Assembly: GCA_017559825.1 (NCBI GenBank)
Contig: JAFYQR010000240.1
Coordinates: 1 to 34,997 of the forward strand
DNA length: 34,997 bases
Source: Thermoguttaceae bacterium
Lineage (GTDB): Bacteria > Planctomycetota > Planctomycetia > Pirellulales > Thermoguttaceae
Reading direction: 5' to 3'
The notes under the pieces are model-generated. The model did not search any database and was not told the origin of the DNA. It saw only the letters and a list, made by a program, of their open reading frames with translations. A program made the position numbers and the translations under genes. Positions within the stretch are counted from its first letter, which is position 1. Every line of letters begins with the position of its first letter. Positions 1 to 8,107 of this stretch are shown here, in pieces.

Positions 1-1515
1 AACGCGTCCGAGCCGGGTAAAACGTCAAACGAGCCAATCGAAAATCCAAAAGTAAAAATCAACGAGAATTTTCTCAAAATTCGCGGCGACAAACCGGTAA
101 AACTTACGCGTTTGTCAAATACCCAAGACGCAAGGTTTACCGTTTCCGACGCCGCGCCGACTCAAAATCCCGGTCCGGTCTCCGTCGACGATTTGCGCGC
201 CCGCGTCGAACCTTGGCTCGGCGCGTTGTTGCAAGCGGAACATTTGTCGCTTCTTGTTGGAAGCGGGTTAAGCGAAGCGATTCGATATGAAGCGACCCGG
301 CAAGAAGAAGTCGCAAAAGAAAGCGTTCATCCAAGCGCGGACGATGCGGAACGCGACGTCGACGAAACGCCGCGAGCATCCGGCAAGCGAAATAAAAACA
401 AGAACGACGATAAAAAGAACGAAAACGGCAACGGTATGGGAGACGCCGAGTCCAAGACAAGCCTCGCGTCCAAAATTAACCCAAAAATTAAGGAAAGCGC
501 AATAGCCGGCGGACGCGGCGATCGGCCGAACTTGGAAGACTATCTCCGCGTCGCCAACGAACTGTTGCGCGGTTTAGAAATTCTCGACGAAGAAGAAGCC
601 GCGCGGGAATTAAGAGCGGAAATCGAGTTAAAAGTCCAAAAGTTCGCCGATAATATTTTAGTTATCGAAAACCAAATCGCGACCGCCGCCAAAGAGAAGC
701 GAAAGGAAGCGTTTCAAAAACTTACGCGATTCCTCGTTCCTTTCGCCAGTCGTTCCGGCGTTCGCGAACGTTTGAATTTGTTCACGACCAACTACGACCG
801 CGTTCTCGAAGCGGGCGCCGACGTTGCGGGACTACGGCTTGTCGACCGTTTCGTCGGCGCGCTTTCGCCGATTTTCCGCTCGTCCCGTTTGGACGTCGAT
901 ATGCATTACAATCCGCCGGGGATTCGGGGCGAACCGCGTTACCTCGAAGGCGTCGTTCGTTACGCTAAGTTGCACGGTTCGATCGACTGGATTAGCGCAA
1001 ACGACGAAATTCGGCGAATTGGGCTCCCGTTCGGCGCGACGACGGTCGGGCCGTATTTGCAGGCGCCGGGCTTGAACGCCGACGCGTCGAAAATTATGAT
1101 TTACCCGAACGCGGCGAAAGACCGAGAAACCGCCGAATATCCTTACGTCGAATTGTTTCGCGACTTCGCCGCCGCGATTTGCCGTCCGAACGGCGTTCTC
1201 GTTACCTACGGTTACAGCTTCGGCGACGAACACATCAACCGCGTTATTAGGGATATGTTGACGATTCCTTCGACGCATTTGGTCGCGATCGCTTACGACG
1301 ATAATTCGGGAAGAATTATGAAAGCCTTCGAAGACTGGGGACGGCAAAATCAAATATCGCTGATGATCGGGCCGGATCTCGCCGACCTTAACAAGTTGGT
1401 CGACAACTTCTTACCGCGACCGGCGCTCGACGAAACGTTGTGTCGTATGACGCAAAATCTGGAACGACGTTACGGCAAGTCGAGCCAAAGCGGAAATAAG
1501 GAGGGTAAACAATGA
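1..1515 (+). CDS. SIR2-domain protein of a SIR2-HerA defence pair, possibly 5'-truncated
   Basis: SIR2-family NAD-consuming effector (family knowledge) paired with a HerA ATPase. Visible motifs are LLVGSGLS (nucleotide-binding loop, about bases 250-273), FTTNYDR (about 780-800), KLHGSIDW with the catalytic-type histidine (about 967-990) and GYSFGDEHINR (about 1210-1240). Between the first loop and the next conserved part lies a Lys/Asn/Asp-rich, probably disordered stretch (about bases 300-480). The frame has no stop back to base 1 and no ATG, GTG or TTG before a TTG at 112. That TTG has no ribosome binding site, so the gene may begin outside the window; if TTG 112 is the start the protein has 467 residues. 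The stop overlaps the next ATG (ATGA), which suggests translational coupling. The SIR2 assignment is firm; the start is not. Confidence 0.9.
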   Translation, partial: NASEPGKTSNEPIENPKVKINENFLKIRGDKPVKLTRLSNTQDARFTVSDAAPTQNPGPVSVDDLRARVEPWLGALLQAEHLSLLVGSGLSEAIRYEATRQEEVAKESVHPSADDAERDVDETPRASGKRNKNKNDDKKNENGNGMGDAESKTSLASKINPKIKESAIAGGRGDRPNLEDYLRVANELLRGLEILDEEEAARELRAEIELKVQKFADNILVIENQIATAAKEKRKEAFQKLTRFLVPFASRSGVRERLNLFTTNYDRVLEAGADVAGLRLVDRFVGALSPIFRSSRLDVDMHYNPPGIRGEPRYLEGVVRYAKLHGSIDWISANDEIRRIGLPFGATTVGPYLQAPGLNADASKIMIYPNAAKDRETAEYPYVELFRDFAAAICRPNGVLVTYGYSFGDEHINRVIRDMLTIPSTHLVAIAYDDNSGRIMKAFEDWGRQNQISLMIGPDLADLNKLVDNFLPRPALDETLCRMTQNLERRYGKSSQSGNKEGKQ

Positions 1516-3641
1516 CCTTTTCGCCGATCTCTTACGTCGAATCGCTGCGAATCGGAAGCGTCGACTTTGTTTCGCCGAACGAAATTAAGGTTTTGCTCGA
1601 CGTCGAAGCGCCAAACAACGTCGCGCTTAACGCCGGCGTCCCGCGGCCTTTTCCGCGAGTCAACGAATACGCGTTAATCCCGACGGAATCCGGGCTGCTC
1701 GTCGCGCAAATCGAGTGGATCACGATCGAACGTTCGCAATATCCGAAACGACGCGGCGTTCAAGATTTTGGGCTTCTCGACCTCCCGTATCCGTTGCGAA
1801 AAATGAGTTTAAACCCGTTGGGGCTCCTCAAAGAAAAACGGGAAGGCGGCGAGACGTCGTATTCGTTTTCGCGCGGCGTCGAACGCTTTCCCTCGGTCGG
1901 CGATCCGGTTCTTACGCCGACTCCGAACCAACTGCGAGCGATCGTCGAGTCGGGAGAGAAGCGCAACGTTACGCTTGGCGTAAGTCCGCTGGCCGACGGC
2001 GCGAGCGTGTCGGTCGATCCCGACCGCTTGTTTGGGCGACACTTAGCGATTCTCGGTTCGACCGGAAGCGGGAAGTCGTGTTCGGTCGCCGGCGCGATTC
2101 GCTGGTCGATTGAAGCGGCTGAAACGAAGATCAAAGAGAAAGCGGAGAACGAAGAGCAAGAGGAGACGAAAGAACAAAAGCCGGCGAACGCTCGCTTTAT
2201 CGTTCTCGACCCCAACGGCGAATATACGTCGACGTTCAGCGGGCTCCCCGGCGTTCGCGTTTACGGCGCGGAAGAGGACAAGTCGCGCGGAATCGAACAG
2301 TTAAGGGTTCCGATATGGCTTTGGAACGGCGACGAGTGGGCGGCGTTCGCGCAAGCGAGCGAAAAAACGCAACGCCCGACGCTGATTCAAGCGTTGCGCT
2401 CGGTTCGCGATAGTCGACAAACTGTAAGAGACGCCGAATCGTCTTACGACGACTTACGCTATTGTTTGGAGTGTATGTTACCGTTTATTCGAGAAGAGGT
2501 TGCGTCAAAAGTTCTTTGTCGTGACGGTAAAAGAGGTCGAACTTTTAAAGCAAGTTTAGACGCTTGTTTAAGCGATTTAAAAACAATTACAAACAACGCA
2601 TATGCTGCGGAGCTAATAGCCGCAATTGAAGAGGTCAATAGAAAAGTAAGTGGGGAATGGCCGCAATATCCACCGCTTGTACCCAAAGAGTTATTAAAGG
2701 TATTTGAAAAGGTAAATATCGAATTAACGCCCCCAAAAACGCCTTACAATTCCCTCGACTTTTTTCATGTTGAAGAAATTTTTAATGCTATTCGAGAAAC
2801 TGCAATTAAATTAGGAACGTCGCAGTACTTCGAAACGATGTTATTACGTATTCGCACGTTGCTTTCGGACGCGAAGTTAAAAGCCGTAATCGCTTCCGAG
2901 GGCGCGATTTCCGATAACGATAACGCCGCCGATAAAGACGCGACAATGGGGACGCTCGTCGACTGGCTGAACAGTTACGTTTGTCCGAGCGCTTCCGCGG
3001 CTCCGTCGATTACGGTGATCGATTTGTCGCTCTTGCCGGCGGAGACGACGCATATTATCGCCGCCGTCGTCGCGCGCTTGACGCTCGAAGCGTTGCAGCG
3101 TTACCGCAAGGAGAACAACGGCGCCGTCCTCCCGACGACGCTCGTGATGGAGGAGGCGCACTCGTTTATTAAGCGTTACAACGACGACGGCGAGAACGTC
3201 TCCGCGTCGAAAGCGTGCGCGCAGGTTTTCGAAAAGATCGCTCGCGAAGGTCGCAAGTTCGGCTTGGGCTTGGTTCTTTCGTCGCAACGTCCGAGCGAAC
3301 TTTCGCCGACGGTGTTGTCGCAATGCAACACGTTTTTGCTGCATCGCTTAACTTCCGACCGCGACCAAGAACTTGTCGCGAAATTGGTTCCGGACTCGCT
3401 TCGGGGTTTGTTGCGCGAATTGCCGACGCTTCCGTCGCAGCACGCGATTCTTCTCGGTTGGGCCGCGGAGACGCCGACGCTTGTGCGAATGAACGATCTC
3501 GACGAAAAGCAACGACCGAAATCGGACGACCCGAATTATTGGGCCGTTTGGACCGGCGTCGACAAACGCGCGGTCAATTGGGAAAAGGTCGCGAACAATT
3601 GGCAAGGTGTCGCCGACGAACCGAAAACGTCGTCGCAATAA
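1512..3641 (+). CDS. herA: HerA-type ATPase (SIR2-HerA system)
   Basis: A 709-residue HerA/FtsK-like hexameric DNA-translocase ATPase. An N-terminal HAS-barrel-like region (about 1-130) precedes Walker A GSTGSGKS (residues 182-189). Walker B is LVMEEAHSF (about 543-551), followed by the conserved RKFGLGLVLSSQRPSEL segment with its arginine-finger region. In characterised SIR2-HerA systems the ATPase assembles with the SIR2 subunit and the complex degrades NAD or DNA on phage infection. The ATG overlaps the SIR2 stop and follows GGAGGG, so the two are cotranslated. Residues about 306-440 use noticeably AT-rich codons (TTA, AAA, ATA, AGA) unlike the flanking GC-rich codons, which suggests a recombined or recently acquired segment between the Walker motifs. 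Intact frame. Confidence 0.93.
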   Translation: MTFSPISYVESLRIGSVDFVSPNEIKVLLDVEAPNNVALNAGVPRPFPRVNEYALIPTESGLLVAQIEWITIERSQYPKRRGVQDFGLLDLPYPLRKMSLNPLGLLKEKREGGETSYSFSRGVERFPSVGDPVLTPTPNQLRAIVESGEKRNVTLGVSPLADGASVSVDPDRLFGRHLAILGSTGSGKSCSVAGAIRWSIEAAETKIKEKAENEEQEETKEQKPANARFIVLDPNGEYTSTFSGLPGVRVYGAEEDKSRGIEQLRVPIWLWNGDEWAAFAQASEKTQRPTLIQALRSVRDSRQTVRDAESSYDDLRYCLECMLPFIREEVASKVLCRDGKRGRTFKASLDACLSDLKTITNNAYAAELIAAIEEVNRKVSGEWPQYPPLVPKELLKVFEKVNIELTPPKTPYNSLDFFHVEEIFNAIRETAIKLGTSQYFETMLLRIRTLLSDAKLKAVIASEGAISDNDNAADKDATMGTLVDWLNSYVCPSASAAPSITVIDLSLLPAETTHIIAAVVARLTLEALQRYRKENNGAVLPTTLVMEEAHSFIKRYNDDGENVSASKACAQVFEKIAREGRKFGLGLVLSSQRPSELSPTVLSQCNTFLLHRLTSDRDQELVAKLVPDSLRGLLRELPTLPSQHAILLGWAAETPTLVRMNDLDEKQRPKSDDPNYWAVWTGVDKRAVNWEKVANNWQGVADEPKTSSQ

Positions 3642-3754
3642 ACGCCGACGTTGTTTGCGTCGTTCGCGTCCCGCGCCGTTGTTCGGAACGCGAACGACGG
3701 CTTGACGTTGACGACGCTACATTGCATCGGGACAATCATTCCTAGTCCGAATAA

Positions 3755-3982
3755 TTCGTTGACGGCCCGTTGGATATTAAGGTCGGCGGCGTTCCGGAAG
3801 GCAAGAAAGAGTCGTTTGAGCGCAATCGCAACTTGTTTTACGTCTCCTGTTCGCGAGCGAAAAAGCGATTGATACTCTTTGTTTCGCTAACGATCGACGC
3901 GAAATTTCGAGCGTTTTTAACTAAGTTGGTCGGCGACGCCAACGTTTTAACGTACGACGAATTTTTAACGTTAAACGGTTGA
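3755..3982 (+). pseudogene. Relict C-terminus of a UvrD-like helicase
   Basis: About 76 codons after an in-frame TAA (3752-3754) read as the tail of a superfamily 1 helicase. The segment NLFYVSCSRAKKRLILF matches the motif VI consensus (LLYVAxSRAKKxL) that ends UvrD, Rep and GajB-type helicases. A short C-terminal tail and a TGA stop follow. None of the helicase core (Walker A, DExx, motifs III-V) is upstream in any frame, because HerA ends at 3641. The best reading is a degraded remnant of another defence gene, for example a Gabija GajB-like or other UvrD helicase. A functional small protein is unlikely. The exact left limit of the remnant is uncertain. Confidence 0.5.
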
Positions 3983-4021
3983 CGAGCGCCGACGAACGTA
4001 TTGATCGCAGCCCGCAAGCGC

Positions 4022-4063
4022 GAAGAAACGACGCGTTCGCTTAGGGGAACGCGTCGTTCTTCC
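4022..4063. terminator. Bidirectional hairpin terminator between converging units
   Basis: A perfect 12-bp stem (4027-4038 with 4047-4058, arm AACGACGCGTTC) encloses an 8-base loop. It can be extended through a one-base bulge to about 4022-4063. It lies between the UvrD remnant (plus) and the end of hamB (minus), and on the minus strand it is followed by a T-rich stretch. Position and symmetry fit a two-way transcription terminator. Confidence 0.65.
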
Positions 4064-4105
4064 TAACGACGTTGAAAAGTTCCGAGAAAGTCGCGCGTTA
4101 CCAGA

Positions 4106-6568
4106 TTACATGCAGCTTTCAACTTCGTCGACAACGATTTGATTTTCGCGCTTTTCTTCCATCGCCTTAACCAGCGTTTCGACGTCGCAAACGACGCGAC
4201 TTTCGGCGACGTCGATCGTCAGGCAAGCGCGATATTTTTTGAGGAGCAGACTAGCCGCGCTCGACGATAAACCGTTTTTAATCAAGCAAATAGTCTCTTT
4301 GTCGTCGGTTCCGTATTTGATTCGACTGTAAAACGACGCGTCGAGCAAGTCGAGTTCGTGAAGAACCTCCGCTAACTTTAACAACGTGTTGTCGACGTAA
4401 TCTTGTTCCTCTTTAACGCGGACGATCGCCAAGTTCGTCAACTGCCGTCGCGACTTTTCTCTTGCGCGAACCCAGGTGAGCCGACCGTTTTCGTCAAAGG
4501 CGACTTCGCCCCATTTGCCGACGTAAATTAGCTTGTCGTAATTTTTTCGGAGTTCGCCGAGCCAATAGTCGACAAAGCGGGCGACCATTTCCGAATAGGA
4601 GAGACGCTTGCCGCGCCAGTCAAACAACATTGCGTAAAAGCTCCGCGCGCCTTCTTTACTTAAAGGCGTCCAACGTTTCGGAATCTTTTCGGGATTTGGA
4701 ACGAAAAGTTGGCCCAGGACGTTTAGCAACTCATTGGCGTCGCTTATTTTAGGAGACTTGCTCTTATACGCGTCGACGAAGGCTTGCATCTTCGCTTCGC
4801 AAGCAAAAACGTCAAGTTCGACGACGCCGTTTGCAATGCAAATCTTGCCGACGGGCGTTTGAGCGCGGCGATCGGCGTAATGGGGAACGACGCCGGTTTC
4901 GTAATTTTCTAAAAACTCTTGGGCTTCGCGTAAAGCGTTTTGGCGCTTTTTATTATTGCGGACGTCGCTATGGCTGAGCAACACGTTTTTTACGTCGTCG
5001 CGTTCGTTTTTAATTTGAACTTGCGCCTTTTTTTCTAAAAAATTTTTGACATTGGCGTCCGACCTAAAGTAGCGACCAACGACGAGATAAATACGAGGCG
5101 TTAAAAGTTGCAGCGTTCCGGTTTCGCGATTGAAAATTTCGTTGAATCGACAAACGCGACCGACGAGATTTTTAAACGACGCGCGAGTTAAGTTGGCTCG
5201 TCCGCGTCGATTGTCGAGAATAAACATTCGCTCCGCCGGGAGATTGACGCCGGACAAAAGCGTGGCGCTGCAAACGACGTATCGAATCGCCGCCTCGTCT
5301 CGATAAAGCTTTTCGACGTAACTTCTTACCGCGTCCGGAACGCTGCCGTGGTGGTAAACGACGCCTTTACGCAAGCAGGTCAATAAATGATAGGCGGGCG
5401 ATAAGTAATCGGCGATATTTTGAATCGCGACGTCGAGCGTCGGGGAATCGATTTCCGGCAAAGCGTCGGCCAACGCCAAGGCGAAGTCTTCGACGTCTTT
5501 CGGTTTGTTTAAGTAAACGATATTTTTAGCGGCCGCGTATTTTACAACGACTTGCTCGTCGCTATCCAACTTCGGCGAATCGGGCAAGGCGATGAAATCG
5601 TTTAAAAATTGGTCGTAAAATCGGAGACCGCCGCGTTTTCTTACGTCGTAAAGGAAGTATTTTTCCGTTTTAACGTACTCGGAAACTTTAAAAGGCGCGA
5701 CTTCGTAAGTTGCGTAGCGCGACTGGAGATTCTTGGCCTCGTGAATAAAGGGCGTCAAAAACTTCAACGCGACGTTCGGATTTCGTTTTTTCGCAACGGC
5801 GATAACGCCCGCCAACGTGAGATTGCGACCGTCGTCTTCCAGTAGTTCGTGCGCTTCGTCGACGATGACGCAGTCGAAAGCGAGATTGGCGTCTTTCTTA
5901 AAGAGCCGAAGAAGGCGTTCTTGCGTCAACACGGCGAGGCAGGGCGCGCCGTTCGCGTTGTACATTTCGGGATGGACGACAATTTTCGAGAAGTATTTTT
6001 TGCCGACTTCGCGAATACGTTTTTGCGTTTGTCCCAACAACGCTCTTGTGGAAGTCAAAACGCAAATATTTTTACCGGCGTGTTCTTTAACCGCCGACAA
6101 AATGAGTTCGGACTTTCCGTAAGAAGTCGGCGCGACGACGGCGACGGTCGCGGTTTTTTGTTCGGCGAAGAATTGACCGAGCGAGCGTTGTTCTTCGGTT
6201 AAATACCCGACGTCCGAAGCATATTGTTCGACGAACGCGGCGTTCCATTCGGTGAAGAAATTGCGGCGTTCGTCGGCGATATAGCGTTCTTCGATGAACT
6301 TGCTAACCGGATAAAGCCCTTGATTGATCGCGACTTCGTACAACGGGGCGTAGTCTCCGGTTTGATTCCCGTATTCGACGAGAATGCGATACCCGAGCCG
6401 CCGAACGTCGACGGCGTCTGCGTTTAGAAAACAAACGGCGAGCGCGAGGAGCGTTTCATATTCGTTGGCGTTTAGCGTTTCGCCGAGGATAAAGCGATGA
6501 TAAAGGGCGTCGAAACTCGTTTTTTTAATTTGCTCAAGCGTTAAGTTGCGTTTGAATTGACGTTTCAT
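4106..6568 (-). CDS. hamB: HamB, Hachiman DEAH-box helicase
   Basis: An 820-residue superfamily 2 helicase. Walker A is APTSYGKS (146-153), motif II is VIVDEAHELL with DEAH at 237-240, motif Ib is VLTQERLLRLF (about 213-223), motif V is CSATLLSGVNLPAE (about 430) and motif VI is LVGRVCRFNE (about 465). These features, the length and the pairing with an upstream DUF1837 protein define HamB of the Hachiman system (established family). HamB clamps the HamA nuclease and is thought to release it when it senses damaged or aberrant DNA. Its start overlaps the end of hamA by 35 bp, so the two form a tight operon. About 240 residues follow motif VI and probably form the HamA-binding and auxiliary region. 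Intact frame; the operon ends at the 4022-4063 hairpin. Confidence 0.92.
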   Translation of the reverse strand: MKRQFKRNLTLEQIKKTSFDALYHRFILGETLNANEYETLLALAVCFLNADAVDVRRLGYRILVEYGNQTGDYAPLYEVAINQGLYPVSKFIEERYIADERRNFFTEWNAAFVEQYASDVGYLTEEQRSLGQFFAEQKTATVAVVAPTSYGKSELILSAVKEHAGKNICVLTSTRALLGQTQKRIREVGKKYFSKIVVHPEMYNANGAPCLAVLTQERLLRLFKKDANLAFDCVIVDEAHELLEDDGRNLTLAGVIAVAKKRNPNVALKFLTPFIHEAKNLQSRYATYEVAPFKVSEYVKTEKYFLYDVRKRGGLRFYDQFLNDFIALPDSPKLDSDEQVVVKYAAAKNIVYLNKPKDVEDFALALADALPEIDSPTLDVAIQNIADYLSPAYHLLTCLRKGVVYHHGSVPDAVRSYVEKLYRDEAAIRYVVCSATLLSGVNLPAERMFILDNRRGRANLTRASFKNLVGRVCRFNEIFNRETGTLQLLTPRIYLVVGRYFRSDANVKNFLEKKAQVQIKNERDDVKNVLLSHSDVRNNKKRQNALREAQEFLENYETGVVPHYADRRAQTPVGKICIANGVVELDVFACEAKMQAFVDAYKSKSPKISDANELLNVLGQLFVPNPEKIPKRWTPLSKEGARSFYAMLFDWRGKRLSYSEMVARFVDYWLGELRKNYDKLIYVGKWGEVAFDENGRLTWVRAREKSRRQLTNLAIVRVKEEQDYVDNTLLKLAEVLHELDLLDASFYSRIKYGTDDKETICLIKNGLSSSAASLLLKKYRACLTIDVAESRVVCDVETLVKAMEEKRENQIVVDEVESCM

Positions 6569-7379
6569 CGTTTGCCTCGCTATTTAAAAAATCGTAAACG
6601 GCCTCGAAAGTTCCTTTTTGAATCGCGACGACAAGCGCGTTCTTAAAGCGTTGTGCTTCGACAATTCGAGAGTATTTGCGACCGATCGGCCCGCTTGCGA
6701 CGCGTTCGGACGTCGGGTGAAAAAGCGCGCCGATTAACACGACGTTAAACGTTTGACTAGAATTTTTTTGCGCGATCGCGTTGTCGGCATGTTGGCTCAA
6801 AATTTTGTTCATTACGGACGTTTCAGAACTTGCGCCGTTCCTCGCGACGCGCACCGCGTTCAGCGCGTTGCGCCAAGGCCCGCTATCGTTGGAGTTTAAA
6901 CGTTCGTATAAATCGTTTTGCGCGTCGTTTAATAGTCCGACGAGGGAAGTCGTCGCGGATTGATGATCTTTTTGCTTAGCGCCGGATTTTATTTCCGCTA
7001 TCCAGAGTTCGCGATCTTTCGGTTCGAACATCATAATATCGAATCCTTTTTTAAAGTTGCGTTCCTCCATATTGAAAAAGGGCGACGCCGCGATAAACCG
7101 GCCTTCAATTTCGAGAATAACGTGCGCGAGAAGTTCGCCGATCATACCTTTGCGTCGATTTTGCGAAGACTTTTCCGATTCTTTGTAACGTTTTGCGAAC
7201 TCTTTGGCCGTTTCGGGATAGGAATAAAGTAAACAGGGGGATTCCGCTAGCGCGGCGCCGTTGCATATGACCGACAGGCGGTTACGAATCTCAGTTTTCA
7301 ATTCTTCGGAGAGGCGTTCGACGACGTAAAGCGCGTAGCCGTCGCGTTCTTCTTTGATTACGCCCGGTAATAGTTCCAT
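6534..7379 (-). CDS. hamA: HamA, Hachiman DUF1837 nuclease
   Basis: HamA is the PD-(D/E)xK-type nuclease effector of Hachiman. Key residues visible in the frame are the glutamate in GMIGELLAHV, the aspartate in KKGFDIMMF and the ExK in WIAEIKSG, spaced as in a PD-(D/E)xK fold. The frame is open as far as a TTG at 7580 and has an ATG at 7538, but a good promoter (-10 at 7521-7526) would start transcription near 7514, downstream of both. I therefore choose the ATG at 7379, giving 281 residues, close to the usual HamA size; upstream of it is an AAGAAG purine run but no clear Shine-Dalgarno. The hydrophobic 5' extension is then untranslated leader. The gene overlaps hamB by 35 bp. Family assignment is firm because helicase and nuclease match together; the start is an inference. 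Confidence 0.85.
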   Translation of the reverse strand: MELLPGVIKEERDGYALYVVERLSEELKTEIRNRLSVICNGAALAESPCLLYSYPETAKEFAKRYKESEKSSQNRRKGMIGELLAHVILEIEGRFIAASPFFNMEERNFKKGFDIMMFEPKDRELWIAEIKSGAKQKDHQSATTSLVGLLNDAQNDLYERLNSNDSGPWRNALNAVRVARNGASSETSVMNKILSQHADNAIAQKNSSQTFNVVLIGALFHPTSERVASGPIGRKYSRIVEAQRFKNALVVAIQKGTFEAVYDFLNSEANDETSIQTQLNA

Positions 7380-7520
7380 AAAACACGTTCTTCTTAAGGC
7401 GGTCGCAAGTCGCCGTTGGAGCGTCGCGTCAAGAGCCAAGAGGGCGAGCAAAAACGCCTTGAGTCTCTTGAAAATGCGCGCTGTTTTTTCGGCGATTGGG
7501 AGTAAAAACAAAACGCTTTT

Positions 7521-7548
7521 ATTATATCGGGAATTCATGAAAAAACAA
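7521..7548 (-). promoter_or_regulatory. Promoter of hamAB
   Basis: Read on the minus strand: TTGTTT (7548-7543), a 16-base spacer, then TATAAT (7526-7521). The predicted start is near 7514, leaving a leader of about 135 nt before the hamA ATG at 7379. The 16-base spacing recurs in three other promoters of this window. Confidence 0.6.
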
Positions 7549-7994
7549 CGTTGCGACTGTAAAAGAGCCAAGGGAGGCAAGTCGTTTGAGCGCTAAAATC
7601 TGTAACTGTTAGGACTTGGGAAGACGGTAATAAACGGCGTGCGTTTTATTTTAAACGCAAGATTTCTGAAAAAACGAAGCGCGTTGGGCAACGATAAAAC
7701 AGGGCGCGCGAGGTGAGCCGGCGTTCGTTGCGACCATTCGCGTTGGGCGAAGCGCGGGCGATAATTGCCATTGGGGCGGGGAAGCGTCGATCCAAAAACG
7801 CTCAAAGCGCGAGCCAACCGGCTTCCTTTGCGGCGTCGCGGACAATTTATCCGCGTAAACGCTACAAACGGAATCGCCGCGCGCAAATTTTTTCAGGAGC
7901 GTTTCCGGAATTGCGCAACGCCCATAAAACGCAACGTCTTGTTTGGCGGTATTAAGAGAGGAAAAAACGCACGTGGGACGCCGGTTGGGATACG
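7549..7994. other. Intergenic region between divergent hamAB and the 8108 operon
   Basis: No convincing gene is seen. Short frames exist on both strands but have composition-driven Arg/Ser/Pro-rich translations and no recognisable motif. One clear inverted repeat, TGCGTTT-N6-AAACGCA (7640-7659), could be an operator or weak hairpin. The region simply separates two divergent promoters. Confidence 0.45.
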
Positions 7995-8022
7995 TTGCGA
8001 TCGCGCCTTTTTTCGGTAGAAT
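7995..8022 (+). promoter_or_regulatory. Promoter of the 8108-17113 operon
   Basis: TTGCGA (7995-8000), a 16-base spacer, then TAGAAT (8017-8022). Transcription would begin near 8029, giving a leader of about 80 nt before the ATG at 8108. A purine-rich GGAGAAGGG lies just before that ATG. Confidence 0.6.
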
Positions 8023-8107
8023 AGAGAGAATAGCGAGAAAAGGCGAAACAAGCGCGTCGCGGGAACGCGTTTGATTTTGCGTTAAGTTTTGCGTCGGAGA
8101 AGGGCCA

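Noticed and set aside
7380..7580. Longer hamA starts at 7538 (ATG) or 7580 (TTG)
   Set aside because: A good -10/-35 pair puts the transcript start near 7514, downstream of both, and the 281-residue form fits the family length better.
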